A stretch of 64,000 bases of DNA from Histoplasma ohiense (taxonomy: Eukaryota > Ascomycota > Eurotiomycetes > Onygenales > Ajellomycetaceae), in the NCBI GenBank assembly GCA_017607445.1, contig JAEVHH010000003.1, positions 5,146,001 to 5,210,000 of the forward strand, in the 5' to 3' direction. Under the pieces are notes generated by a model. That model had not been told where the DNA came from. It saw only the letters and a program-made list of their open reading frames with translations, and searched no databases. Positions 46,675-58,667 of the stretch are shown here, one piece after another (position 1 is the stretch's first letter; every line of letters starts with the position of its first letter). The translations under genes and the position numbers were made by a program.

Positions 46675-48018
46675 ATGTCAGAACCAGCTGTTTCTGTTGC
46701 TGGTTTGAAGTCTATGAAGAATGATATGCTGTCTAATTTGAATTGAATAGTTTGAATAGTTGTTTGATTCTGAGCTGGAATTCTGTTAATGCATGTGTCA
46801 AATTGTTTTTGTATATTAGAATATTCTTGATTTGAAAAATTCTGAAGTATTTCAGGTAGATGTCATAGTCACTGACTGTATACATCTATAATTGAAGAAT
46901 AATAATAATAATAATGATATGCTGTCTGTCATTGAGAGCATTTGCTTGGATTGTCTGGAGAGATTGGAGAATTCCTCAGTATATTCTTGCTTTGTGAACA
47001 ATGAATGAATATGCTGTCATATCTGTCATATATCAAATAGAAGTTGTGCTGCTGTAAGTTTTCTTAAACTGAGATTGTTATGAGTACTAACAGATTATAG
47101 ATGTCTGAGTGCTTTCATGAAACTGATCAATCTTTGATTGATGAATTTCATAAGATGCTGCTCTCTGATGAAGTTCTGAATGAGAGATTTGTCATGTATC
47201 AAACTGCTGTTGCAAGGTTTGTACTTGACATGCAGATTTATGAGAATGCAGATGAGATTCTAGAATTCTATATGAACTCTGATGATCTGTTGTCACAGCA
47301 GAATGTGGCATTCAATCATAGCAGTGTTTCAGAAAGTATATTTTTGTGTTCTGCTATTACATCAGTGTCATTCTTGCTGAGTCAAGATCTTGATACATTA
47401 TTTGAGTTGACTGATAATGTAGACAAAGATGAGAAAGTGAATGATTCTGTTGAAGTGTTAGAAAGAAATGCAGCAGCATATTGCTGTCATTGTATTCAAC
47501 ATTTGACAATATCTTCTCATCATCATTGTAAGTCTGCTGAGAATTGATGCAAAAAATGCAAGCACTGTTTGATGATGAAGCACATCTGTGTTTCAGTAAG
47601 TTATTATTCAAAACAGATGTTTTTACAGTATATAACATTAACTTTCTATTAGATGTCAGTGAATGCTGTTGAGTTGACTCAGATGATTATCAATGCTGCT
47701 GAGAATCTAATTGTTGCTGATGTGAATGTTTTGAATGTTAATGTTTTGCAGAGTGCTGTGACTGTGGTGGTTAAATTCTTTGCTGTGAAGATTTGAGAGA
47801 TTCAACAAGATGATTCTTCTGAGACTTCAGCTGAAATGATGATTGATGAGATTCTGATAGTTACATCATCAGTCACAGCTCTCACATCATTGTTGAAATG
47901 TTGTGCTTCATCAGTTGAGAAAATCTGAAATAATAAGCAGATTTGTCTTGATGACAATTTCTTGAATAACACTGATCAAGCTGAGACAGATCTGTTTTTT
48001 AATCTCTGGGCAGAATAA
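46675..48018 (+). pseudogene. A2 convergent zinc-cluster gene (spliced)
   Basis: Plus-strand gene converging on A2 pol. The likely start is ATG 46675 (MSEPAVSVAGLKSMKNDMLS), with several TGA after it. An unresolved intron must follow, because the next exon is in another frame. Two introns are well supported: 47054-47100 (GTAAGT, perfect TACTAAC branch, ATTATAG) and 47596-47652 (GTAAGT, TTAAC branch, TATTAG), both phase 0. The exon 47101-47595 has SLIDEFHKMLLSDEVLNERF and ends with a cluster C-x2-C-x11-C-x6-C-x2-C-x9-C (47482-47589), with one TGA before the fourth cysteine. The last exon (47653-48018) is shared with A1. No catalytic motif. DNA- or RNA-binding is inferred from the cysteines only. 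Confidence 0.7.
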
Positions 48019-48054
48019 GTATATTCAGCAGTCATTGTTGTCTTCTTCATTTTC

Positions 48055-51040
48055 ATTTACTGACTGACTTCTGATAGATTTTATTAAACTGTTTCAAGTA
48101 CTTCTGACTGTTCATCAAGTTTTTCTTGAGCTTTCAAGAATTATCTGCATCTGTACAATCTTTTCATTTGACAAGATATTGTGTTTGACTGTGATACTGA
48201 TGCTTGTCTAATATAGCTTCAACTTCTCATTTCTCTTGTGTGTCTATAATTATTGATTCTGCTTGCAGAATTTGTCTGTTGTGTGTGTAATATGATTTGA
48301 GAAGGGAAATATGGAATATAGAATGAATTTCTTTATATTGCAGTGTGAGTTTCAGTTTATACATCTGTATATCATGGATATCAATTATTTGGAAGAGATT
48401 CAAAAATCAATGATCTAGTTTGAATGAGGATTGTAAGATGGATATATTTTTTGCATGCAGTATTATTCAGTTCTCTATCTTAAAGTTTTTTGATATATGA
48501 TGCTGATTATAATACTTTTTCTCAGCTGCTTTGATGACTTTCAGACATTCTCAGATCTTGTTCTCTGCTTGCTTCATTCATTTCACTTGTTTCATCACTG
48601 ATTTTGACATATCTGTGCTTGAAGGTTCCATGTCTATACAAAGTTCAGTTGATCAGCTGATCATTGCTTCAGATGGTGTCATTTTTATCAATGTGTGGAA
48701 GGTGTTGTTATATGCTCATTGCATCAGAGAAATCCATTCTATTCAATTATCTTGCTGGTAGCTGCAATATGTGTGAAGATAATGTTTAATCATCTGGTTC
48801 AATTGTTCTGTCTGACTGTTGATTTGTGGGTGGAATGCTGTCGATAATTTTTGTTGAATATGGAGCAGATAACACAATGTCAATCAAAACTTGCTATTTA
48901 TTAATGAATCTTAATTGCTAATAATGTTTGCAGGTAGATCAAAGTTCTTTGCAACTCTTCATACAATAATATCTGTGAGTTCTTCTGCATCTAGTTCTGA
49001 AGATGTGGACACAATTATGGCTCATTTGATGAATAAATCAATAAATACAACAATAGTATTATAGATTTGACTTCTCTTTTTATTATCTGACAGATCTTCA
49101 ATAAAGTCCATGCTAATTGTATGCCATTTCTTATCTGACACTGAATGTGATTGTAGCAACTCATATGGCTTGTGCTGTGGTATCTTGATATGTTGACAAA
49201 CATTGCAAGTTCTCATATATTCTGCAATCTCATTGCTCATACCATGCCACAAGTATTTGTGTTTGATTGCTTTGATGATTTTGTCATATTCAAAATGGCC
49301 ATCTTGGAGATCATTGTGGTTCATTTTCATTATTTCATGTTTTATGATTTTGTCTTATAGTATATAGACTTTATCATCTTTTCTGAGCAGATCATCTTTA
49401 TCTACTGCTCAGATTGAATAATTATCTATATTAGTGTCATTCATCTCTAGTCTTCTGTGAAGTTCAAATGTGTCAATGTCTTTATTCTAAATCTGTAGTA
49501 AGAGTTTGATGATAGATTCAGCTATCTCTTCATAATAGACTGTCTCAGATTCAAATATTTTGATGACTAAAATCTGTAATATCAGAGTTTCTAGATTTAA
49601 CTCTGTAATGTCTGTGATCTCATTCTCATCTGCAGATGCATTCTTTATTCTGCAGAGATTGTTGTCATTGATGACTATAAGTCTCTTTGCTCAACAATTT
49701 TCATTAGCTTGCAGATCTTTTCACATTATCTTGATATATTGATCTATCTTTGTATTTTCTTTTATCTTTAGTGACTTAAAGATCCTCTTACACAGCTTTT
49801 CTTGCAGAATAGAGAGCTCTGTCAAGAGAGCTGTGTGTTTTACAAAATCTGAATGATGACTTGATGCATCTGTGGGATTATTTTTCTCAGAATGATGCTC
49901 TATTTCAAAATTGAATACTGAGAGTATTTTCATTCAGTGAATCTGACATTCATTTAGCTGCTTTGTTGTCATGAAGTGCTGAAGATTGATATGATCAGAT
50001 AAAACAGTTATTGAATGTCTGCTATCATATAAGTAGTGATGTCATTGTCTGAAAGCTTCTACAATCAGCAATATTTCTAGATCATATGTTTGATAATGTC
50101 TTTCTGTTTCTGTGAGCTTTCTAGATCAAAATGTGATTGAGTGTCAGTGATCATCATTTATTAATTGTGATATTACTGCAGTGATTGCAACATCAGATCT
50201 GTCTGTTTCTATATGAAGTTTTTGCTGTGGATCAAAATAGATCAACAATGATGCTTTTGTAAAGCATTCTTTTAACTGCAAAATTGTGTGCTTACAGTTT
50301 TCATCTAACTGAACAGATGTGTTATTCTTCTTTCTTTTTGTTTTGTAATCTTTTAACAATTCAGTCAGAGATGCTGTTATTATTGAGAACTTGTATATGA
50401 ATTGATGATAGAAATTGATGAATTCTAGAAATATTTGCAATTCATTTATAGTTCACAGTTCTGATCAATCTAGAATTATGTTGACACAGTATTTCTCAAC
50501 AGTAATACTCTGTGTGGTAACCACAAAACTCAAAAATCCAATTTCTGTTGTGTGGAATGTACACTTACTAAGTTTGGTATATAGTCTCCATCATCTTAAC
50601 TGTTCCAGCATGTTCTTAACATGGACAACATGTTCATCAAGTGTGTTTGAATAGATTACAATATTGTCAAGATAAGTCACACAATATATGTCTAAAAGAT
50701 TGCTGAGAGCTTTGTTGATATAAGATTGAAAGGTCACAGAGGCATTGATTAGCTCAAAAGATAAAACTAGATATTCAAAATGTTTATATTGTGTTTGAAA
50801 TGCTGTTTTTCATTCATTCTCTGCTCATATGTGAATTCTATGATATGTGTCTCTAAGGTTCAGTTGTGTATATATTTTGGCACCTGCTAATCTATCAAGT
50901 ATTTCACTTATCAAGGGCAGTGGATATTGATTCTTGATCATTATTTTATTCAATTCTTGATAATTCATGCAAAGATGCAGGGTTTCATCTTTCTTGAGTG
51001 TGAATAATACTGATGTGCTGGCTGGGCTCTTGGATGAATG
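48055..51040 (-). pseudogene. pol: A2 pol, 3' part (RT to chromodomain)
   Basis: Same order as A1: chromodomain near 48060-48230 and integrase finger and core start (49022-49330, TCNVCQHIKIPQ and SMDFIEDL). RNase H end is at 49721-49933, the connection region (EFINFYHQFIYKFS) at 50144-50440, and the RT N-terminal half (PASTSVLFTLKKDETLHLCM) at 50825-51058. Truncated at the D2 LTR inside RT. Stops mostly TGA. Confidence 0.82.
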
Positions 51041-51307
51041 TGTGAGGTGTAGTGACATTGTGAAGAGTAACAGTAGAAGATAGTTTATAGTGTAGTGGAG
51101 ATAATAGTAATATATTATAGAGTGTAGTATAGTAGCATAATGTAGTGTAGCTAATCACTAAGAAAGAAAAGAAAGAGAAAGAAGATGTGCGAAATACATA
51201 CATCAATATATATATACATGTAGAAATAGCGGTAGTGAGAGTATAATGGAAAGAGGTAAGAATAAGTGAAGATAATAAGGAAATAATAAACAAGTGAGTG
51301 CATTACA
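51041..51307 (-). repeat. 3' LTR of D2
   Basis: 267 bp, TGTGAGGTGTAG...GTGCATTACA. Matches 45241-45498 and 58472-58667 directly and 57277-57539 in inverse orientation. Confidence 0.88.
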
Positions 51308-51720
51308 ATTGCCCCTCTTTTTTATAAGAGCTGCCCTCAGCGATTGTATAGATTGCTTGCTAGTAGATAATTGCATTCCCATATTGTAAGTTCTGCTTGT
51401 TGATAGCAGTATATCGATTGTGTCCTCTAGATAGCTTGTATACGCGTTGTTATCAATTTCCTAATGAGGTGGAATTGGTGGATTCTTTGATTGCTAGAGA
51501 TTGTGTGCAGAGAAGCAAAAAGAATTTCTTTCTTCTTGAAGATTTCTCTTCTCTTTTAACTTGATCATCATCAAAGCTCCTTGCCTTTCTGCTGTGATTT
51601 TTCATCTTCAATAAAAAAAATTTTTTTAAATTTTCATCAGTTCTCTCTCTCTTCCTCCTCTCTTTTTTCAAAATGGACTTCTTCAGATATTCTAATTTTA
51701 AGTAAGTTGTTTCCTCACTG

Positions 51721-52560
51721 ATGCTTATCATGTATTATTGCTGGTGTTCCTTGTCAGTGGTGTTATTAGTGTGGTCACATGTGCCACTAGCTCATTTCCA
51801 TATAGCACCATTTACTGTTCACTTGTTATATTGCTCTAGATTTAGCTCTAATCATATGATGCACAACAGTTGAATTCTGTGCAAACATTGTATCTCTAGA
51901 CTTGAGAATGTTGATTTTTGATGTGTGTTGAGATCAAATACTCAGAAGCATTGTGAGGCTTGTGTCTCTGCAGAAAAATTCTGCAAATCTGTGAGTGATT
52001 TTCTTTAATTCTTATTTTCTTTTTCTTTTTCTTCAAATTTGTTTTTGAATAGTGATATACTGATAATGATGCTAGATGTGTGATATGCCTCTTCTGAGGC
52101 ACATCATATATGAGTGAGTGTTTATCTTTGTGGAGGTGACAGCTGAGAAGAACATGACCAGCCACAAAAATCATCTTTATTGTTTAGTTAAATGATTGAA
52201 TGCATCTTGTCTGGTGATGCTGTCTGCTCAGAGCAGAGCAGAGATGAATACTTTATAATCTCAATACTGAATGACAGCTGAGTCTGCAGAGATGCAGGTT
52301 TTGAAGACTGTGATTGTATCTGATTCTTTCAGAGCAGAGATGTTAGAGAAAGAGAAGATTTTGAGAATGATGAGCTTCAGAGACTCTGTGATGAAGAAGT
52401 CAGCTGAGAAGAGATTGATGAAAGAGAAGTTGATTGAAGAGTCAATGAAAAAGATTGTGAAGATGCTGATGACTGCAGCAGTGTCTGTGATATCTGTTTT
52501 CTTTGTCAATTTGTCACTGATGTCTGTGAAGCAGAGGAAGAGAGTGCTCTGAATGATGAA
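51721..52560 (+). pseudogene. D2 convergent zinc-cluster gene (spliced, end uncertain)
   Basis: Plus-strand gene converging on D2 pol. Exon 51721-51990 (start ATG 51721 or 51730) carries CKHCISRLENVDF then three more cysteine positions, C-x2-C-x10-C-x9-C-x2-C-x6-C (51880-51984), with one TGA before the third cysteine. An intron 51991-52052 (62 bp, GTGAGT donor, pyrimidine-rich end, AATAG acceptor) follows. Downstream, 52271-52552 encodes a basic coiled-coil-like segment (AEKRLMKEKLIEESMKKIVK) that may be the C-terminal exon. The reading frame between is unclear. The arrangement (cysteine cluster first, coiled coil later) parallels the E gene. Confidence 0.6.
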
Positions 52561-53000
52561 GAAGTGAAAGAAGAAGATGAGAAGAAATATCTTTCTTCAT
52601 CAAATATACTGAAAAATGAGTAGATTGATGAGAGAGAGAAGAAGTGAGAAGACAAATATCTTGTGAAATAGACATTTGTCTATATCTCTGCACTCAAAAT
52701 GAGTGCTGATAATATACAAATATCAGAAGAAGTATTGGGCAAGAGTGGCAGAGAAGAGAAATAAAAGAGATGATGAAAGAAAGAAGAGAAAGTGAGAGAT
52801 GAGAAATAAAATGAGAATGAGTGAACTGAGAGTCTTTAGACTTTTCTTAAAACTCATTTCCTTTGTTTTTTCCTTGTTTGTATATTTTATTTTTTGTATT
52901 TATTATACTCAAATTGAATTTTTTTCTTTTTTCTCTTTTCTCTGATAAAATTCTTCTAAAAAAAATGTATTTAATTGAAGTTTAAGTGAGATTTGTGCTT
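52561..53000. other. D2 spacer between convergent gene and pol
   Basis: About 440 bp, AT-rich, with short purine-rich frames up to about 52830. No gene I can support. It is the meeting point of the two convergent 3' ends. Confidence 0.4.
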
Positions 53001-56000
53001 CTAGTGTTTTTTGATTTAAGATTTGTGCTTCTGATATCTTTTGATTTGATGTTCATGCTTTTGATGTTTGAAAGTATGTTGATTTTGTATTTGTTGTTTG
53101 TTTTCTTGTTCAAGAAAGATTTCAAATGTCTGAGTGTTCAATATGTTTTCTTCTGATTCTCATGTATCACCACTAGAATCTCAATCTGTCCATCTCACAA
53201 AATATTTCAAAGGTCTGTTTTTTTGTTGTTGTTTTTCAAGAATTTCTTCAACTTGATATTCTTTCTCACTGTCAACAAGTTTCAGTTCTGATTCTGATAG
53301 AGCTCCATTTCTGTGGTTGTATGGCTTCAATAAAGATATATGAAATACAGAATGAATGCTTCTATATAAAGATGACAGTTCTAGTTTGTATACTTGTTTT
53401 TTGATGATATTCAGAATCTTGAAGAATTCAACATATTTATGATCAAGTTTGTGAACTGAGTGTAACAATTGGAGGTTTTTTGTATTGAGCATGATATAGT
53501 CATCTATTTTAAATTGTTGAAACTTATGTTTTGTATTGTAATAGATTTTCTGTGCTTGTCACATTTTTTGTAGATTCTTGATGAGCTTATGATATGTTTC
53601 CTCAATATGTTTTGCACAGCTAGCAGCATGTATGATAACCAGTTGTGATGATTTGCTGACATTAATTTTTAAATCAGATCAATATCCTATTAAGACTTCT
53701 GCAAGTGCCATTTCAGTAGAGATATATTGAGAGATATTGTAAACAAACTGCACTAGCAGTAGTCAGCATGCTCAGTCATCTTGATAATAGTTGATAAAGC
53801 ATCAGAGATAATGTTTCAAGATTTGATTTTGTCATTCCATTTGATCATCTGTTTGAGAGTGAAAGGCTGTTGAAAGTTTCTGGCATGTGTCTAGCATATA
53901 ACAAAAGATGAACCAATAATGGCTTGTAAACAGTGAACCTTGATCAGATATATGGTTTTTAGATACTTCATAAATTGTATAGAACTTGGTATAAACAATT
54001 TCCACTAGTTCATCAGCTGTAACATTTTTGATGCAAGGAATATAGACCATAAACTTGATATATATATTCACAATCACTAAAATCACATTGTAGATTTGAT
54101 GAAGGAATGTAGAGGCTGACAAGCCTGTAATAAAATCTATAGTAATGGATTTGAAAGAATTTAATGATAAGAGAATTGTATTCAATTCTTCATATTGTCT
54201 GTGCTGTTTTGGCTTTACTCTTTGATAAGTATCATAAGTGAATATATAATCTTTGATATCTCTGACTAGCTCATGTCAATAGTATTTGTTCTGGATGCTA
54301 TCTATGAACTTTTTTATATCAAAGTGATCTCTCTGCAGATCATCATGATTTGCACTGATAATTTCATCAATGAGTGTCTTTTGTTGAGAGACATACACAC
54401 AGCCATCAGCACACAATATATCATTCTCAGAAATTGTTTATAGCATATTTTCAGCAACAGTTATACTCTTCTCTTTTATCTTCTCTCTTTGCTCAGCAGC
54501 AAAAGAATCAATCTTCTGTGTTTTACTCAGAAATGAGATAAAGAATTCAGACATTTCTGTATATACTGAGTTCTCAAGAATAGTCTTATTGACTGCAATC
54601 TGAGGCATATATTGCTCAACATGCAATGGAGGGGAAGAGTTTACATGAGAAATAGAAGACATCAATATATAAAGCACTTTTCACTCATTAAAAGAAGCAT
54701 TTTGCTCATTAGAGATCTGTGCACAGACTACATCAGAAGAAATATCATTTTGAAAAGAAGTATCAGTTTTTCAATCTAATCTAACTCCATATTTCAGCTT
54801 CTGTTGCAGAGTAGATAATATAGTTTGACTGTTATAGATCTCACTGTAGTCTGCATGATGACTGAGCTCATCAGCTGAATTCTTTGATTCAGAGTGATGC
54901 AGTAATACAAAATCATAAGCAGATAAAGCTTTCATTCATCTGATCTGATATCTGTTCAGTTTCTTAGTCATCATAAAGTACTGCAGATTGACATGATCAG
55001 ATCAGATTTGAATTGAATATTTATTTCTCTTCAGATAATATCTTCAATTCTTAAATACTGCTATAATAGCCAAGAGTTCTTTATCATGAGTATCATAATA
55101 TGTTTCCACATCAATCAACTTTCTTGATCAGAAGACAACTGAATGCCAGTGTTCATTATTCTATAACTGTGACAGAATAGCAGTGACTGCAAAAGTGAAT
55201 ACATCAGATTCAATCTGAATACACTGAGCTGGGTCAAAATGAGCTAATAGAGAAGTATGTATAAAGCATGATTTGAGCTCATTGAAAGTACTTTGAGCAT
55301 CTTCTGTTCATATAAAAGTGGCTTTTCTTTCTCTCTTCTTGCTCCCTTTTGTAAGTTTGAATAATGAGGCTGCAATAGAGGAGAAAGACTTAATGAATTG
55401 CTGATAGAAATTAGCAAAGCTCAAGAAGAATTGAACCTCTTTAATTGATTTAGATATAGATCATTTCACAATAGTGGAGACTCTGTCTAGCTTCATCTCA
55501 ACATCATTTGTATCTATAACAAATCTCAGAAACAAGACTTTGTCCACTTCAAATTCACACTTAGAGAGTTTTGCAAATAGATTTGCATGCTTGAGATGTT
55601 CTAGCATCTTAGTAACATGCACTTTATATTTCTGCTTTGAATTGAAGAATATGAGAATGTCGTCCAAATAGACAATGCAACATATATCCAACAAATCAGA
55701 CAAGGCATTGTTAATGTATGCTTGAAATGTTGCTGAAGCATTAGCTAGTTCAAATGACATAACTACATATTCAAAATATTCATATCTCATTCTAAAGACT
55801 GTCTTTCAATGGTCTTTTACTGCTATGAGTATGCAGTGGTAGGCATCTTGAAGATCCAGCTTAGTGAATATCTTGACTTTTGAAAGTCTATCAAGTAATT
55901 CACTTATTAGAAGTAGAGGATATCAATTCTTGATAATGATTCAATTTAATCCTCAATAGTCTACACAAAGATGAAGTCCATCATCTTTTTTGAGAACAAA

Positions 56001-56770
56001 GAGAATCAGTGCATCAGCTGAGCTACTGAACAGTTGTATCCACTCTTTATCTAATGCATTTTTTAAATATTCTCTTAGAGTGGCTAACTCAGTTTCAGAG
56101 AGATTGTATATCAGTATAAATAGAGATTGTGTATCAGACTCAAGATCTATATGATATTCCATCTCTTCTGATCTTTTCATGCTTATAGCAGCTTCTTCTG
56201 AGAAGATATGTGTATATGACATGACATAATTGAGTAGACCAGTTGACAAGTTCAAATATACAGCTGAGAATATGTATGAAGCATGCTTTGAGTCTTTTGA
56301 ATGTTCTGTAGATAATACTACAAGCATTTCTACTCTAGCTTCTGTGAGAACTTCAACTAAGACATCTTGTTCAGAAATAATTTGAGAGTGTTGTTTATCT
56401 TCAGAGCTTCTAAAGAAGAATTGTTCATCTGATCAATCTATAAGAGAATTTGTTTATTTTAATCAAGAAAATTCTAATACAAGACTGTAGTTCTTCATCT
56501 TCATCATATGAAAGAAATGAGATGTCTGCTGTGCATTACTCTTGTGATCAATGACAGTAGTTGCAATGTTATACTCTTTAAAGAAGCACATTATGCATTC
56601 ATCAATCAACTTGATCATTTTGATTTTGCAGTGAGCAGCTTCTAGATTGTGATTCTTTGCTCAAAATTCATTGACATAGTTCACTTCTGATTCAGAGTCT
56701 ACTAGTGCAAGCACTTTTTGCAGACTCTTAGATGTAACAAGTTTCACTGTGATAGTGAAGTTTAAGACAT
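53000..56770 (-). pseudogene. pol: D2 pol
   Basis: On minus from the right: protease remnant (LALVDSESEVNYVNEF, about 56650-56710), then RT with the N-terminal half at 55953-56327 and VYLDDILIFFNSKQKY (55630-55670; YxDD intact, CpG in GACGAC kept). RNase H follows (about 54950-55300). The integrase core (53832-54185) has D in TIDFITGL and HISDQGSLFTSHYW and E in QTDDQMER. The integrase C-terminal domain (53340-53492, RSIHSVFHISLLKPYNH) is followed by a chromodomain (EYQVEEILEKQ...LKYFVRWTD, 53020-53260). Stops are mostly TGA, including one at the conserved chromodomain Trp (DT-x-ESEEN). Confidence 0.88.
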
Positions 56771-58361
56771 TTTTGCATTGACTTTCCACACTTATGACTG
56801 TCATTGTGAGTTGAATAATGTGTCTTAAGTGTTTTTTGAGTCCTTCAAGTTCTTTGTATCTTTTATATCAGATTTCAAGTCAGACTTGGTGTTTTTGGAT
56901 TCATCTTTGAGTCATTTGAAACATGAATCAATGATATGTTCTGGTTGCTTGCAATAACAGCAATATTTCAATTGAGTGAAGTCATCAGACTTTGTAGTGT
57001 CATTTCATCTGTATTTATTTTGTGATCTATTATCAGCATTATTTCTGTTGTTAAAGCTTTGAGTGGGGTTTTTGAAATTTGACTTCTCTTTAAGCTTTTT
57101 CCATCTCTCTGACAGATTCAATTCTGCCATTGCAAGTTTATGTAGAGTGGCATCATAGCTTAACTCTTTCAATTTGATTGCATATTTGTTGAATTCTCAG
57201 CAAATGGAAGGTAGAACTTTCATATAGAGGTGTGATTTTCAATAATATTCACTATAAGAATGCCACAGACATTCTTTGTAATGCACTCGTTTATTATTTC
57301 CTTATTATCTTCGCTTATTCTTACCTCTTTCCATTATACTCTCGCTACCGCTATTTCTATATGTATATATATATTGATGTATGTATTTCGCACATCTTCT
57401 TTCTCTTTCTTTTCTTCCTTAGCAATTAGCTACACTATGTTATGCTACTATACTACACTCTATAATATATTACTATTATCTCCACTACACTATAAACTAT
57501 CTTCTACTATTACTCTTCACACTGTCACTACATCTCACATTCTTCAATTGATTGTAAGTGTGAAGCAAATTGTTGAACTGTCTGATCTTCTTGTTGCTCT
57601 GTTTTTCAGTACTGTCTATCAGTATCTTGAAAACTTCTATCTGAATTGATGACTTGACATTGCATTCAACTAACAAATTCTTTTCATGGTGGCAAAGTCT
57701 GCATATTATGTGTATGTTGATATCAATGTTGTTGCATCTTGACATTGAAATGAGTAACAGCTTCAATGATCTTTCAATGGTCATATTCATTGTAGTAATT
57801 AAGATCACTGACATGAAAAGTGATAGCAGCTGTAACAAAGTTTTCAAATTCTTTCATACTTTGATCTCAGAACTTTTTCACATCTCTCTGAGAAGAGTAA
57901 TCACTCATACTGAGATCTCAAAGTTCTAATTGTCAAAGTGATACTCAACTACATCTTTCACTGACAGTAGTCACAGCACTTTTCACTAAGATGTTGAGTG
58001 TTTATAGTGTGATTTTCAGTGATCTGAAAATACTGATGATGTTATCATGATTATCATTTATGCTAGTTGTATCTCTACTGTGGTTCAGATGTGCTTCTAG
58101 TGTATTTCAGATGACTGAAATTGTTTCATTCAATTCTTGCAGTAAAGTGTTGCATCAGTGTTGAAGTTCTCACAATTCTTTCTCAGTCTGTAATTTTTTG
58201 ATTCTTCTGATCACAGCTATCTTCTTGATCTCAACTGCACTGAGATCTTCAGAAGAGATATCCTCTTTTGAACTATATTCAGAGTCTGATTTCATAGAGA
58301 AAAATAATACTTGTTGTGCACTTTCAGTGACAGAAGTGCATGTTTTGCAGTTTTCTTTCAT
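56770..58361 (-). pseudogene. gag: D2 gag
   Basis: The probable start is ATG complement 58359-58361 (MKENCKTCTSVTES), with an acidic Ser/Glu-rich N-terminus (KEDISSEDLSAVEIKKI). The capsid-like helical part lies around 57500-57850. The CCHC knuckle C-x2-C-x4-H-x4-C (CCYCKQPEHIIDSC) is at complement 56921-56962. Interrupted by the solo LTR 57277-57539. Confidence 0.8.
57277..57539 (+). repeat. Solo LTR of family D nested in D2 gag, TSD TTCTT
   Basis: 263 bp, TGTAATGCACTCG...ACATCTCACA, inverse to the D2 LTRs. Flanked by TTCTT on both sides (57272-57276 and 57540-57544). D1 has the uninterrupted site near 44240-44255. It keeps many CpG (ACTCGTTT, CTTCGCTT, CTCGCTACCGC), so it is a relatively young D insertion that lost its interior by LTR recombination. 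Confidence 0.92.
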
Positions 58362-58471
58362 AATATTTGTTGCTTCAGATTCAGTGATAGCACAAGTACA
58401 GCAGATGCTGTGGATAGAGGCTATGACTATTACTCAATGAACTGTCTCTCAAAGATTGAGTGATTAGAAAC

Positions 58472-58667
58472 TGTGAGGTGTAGTGACAGTGTGAAGAGTA
58501 ACAGTAGAAAATAGTTTATAGTGTAGCAGAGATAATAGTAATATATTATAGAGTGTAGTATAGTAGCATAACATAGTGTAGCTAATTGCTAAGGAAGAAA
58601 AGAAAGAGAAAGAAGATGTGCGAAATACATACATCAATATATATATACATGTAGAAATAGCGGTAGT
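58472..58667 (-). repeat. 5' LTR of D2, truncated by B4
   Basis: 196 bp of the D LTR ending at CGGTAGT, where GTAGT (58663-58667) is the left target duplication of B4. The rest of the LTR is displaced. Confidence 0.88.

Larger units (their letters stand above)
46132..51040 (-). mobile_element. Family A copy A2
   Basis: Internal sequence of A from the 3' end to the RT: leader of the antisense gene (46132-46674), the plus-strand zinc-cluster gene (46675-48018), then minus-strand chromodomain, integrase, RNase H and RT up to 51040, where D2 interrupts. Positions 47700-51040 match A1 1-3330. Confidence 0.85.
51041..58667 (-). mobile_element. Family D copy D2 (Ty3/gypsy chromovirus)
   Basis: 3' LTR 51041-51307, plus-strand convergent gene (51721-52560), then minus-strand chromodomain, integrase, RNase H, RT, protease and gag, and the 5' LTR from 58472, cut at 58667 by B4. 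A solo D LTR (57277-57539) sits in gag. D2 inserted in the A2 RT; the far flank is not visible. Confidence 0.88.

Noticed and set aside
51453..51731. 92-codon basic minus-strand frame beside the D2 LTR
   Set aside because: Opposite strand of the leader of the D2 antisense gene, AG-rich low complexity; no second copy or motif.
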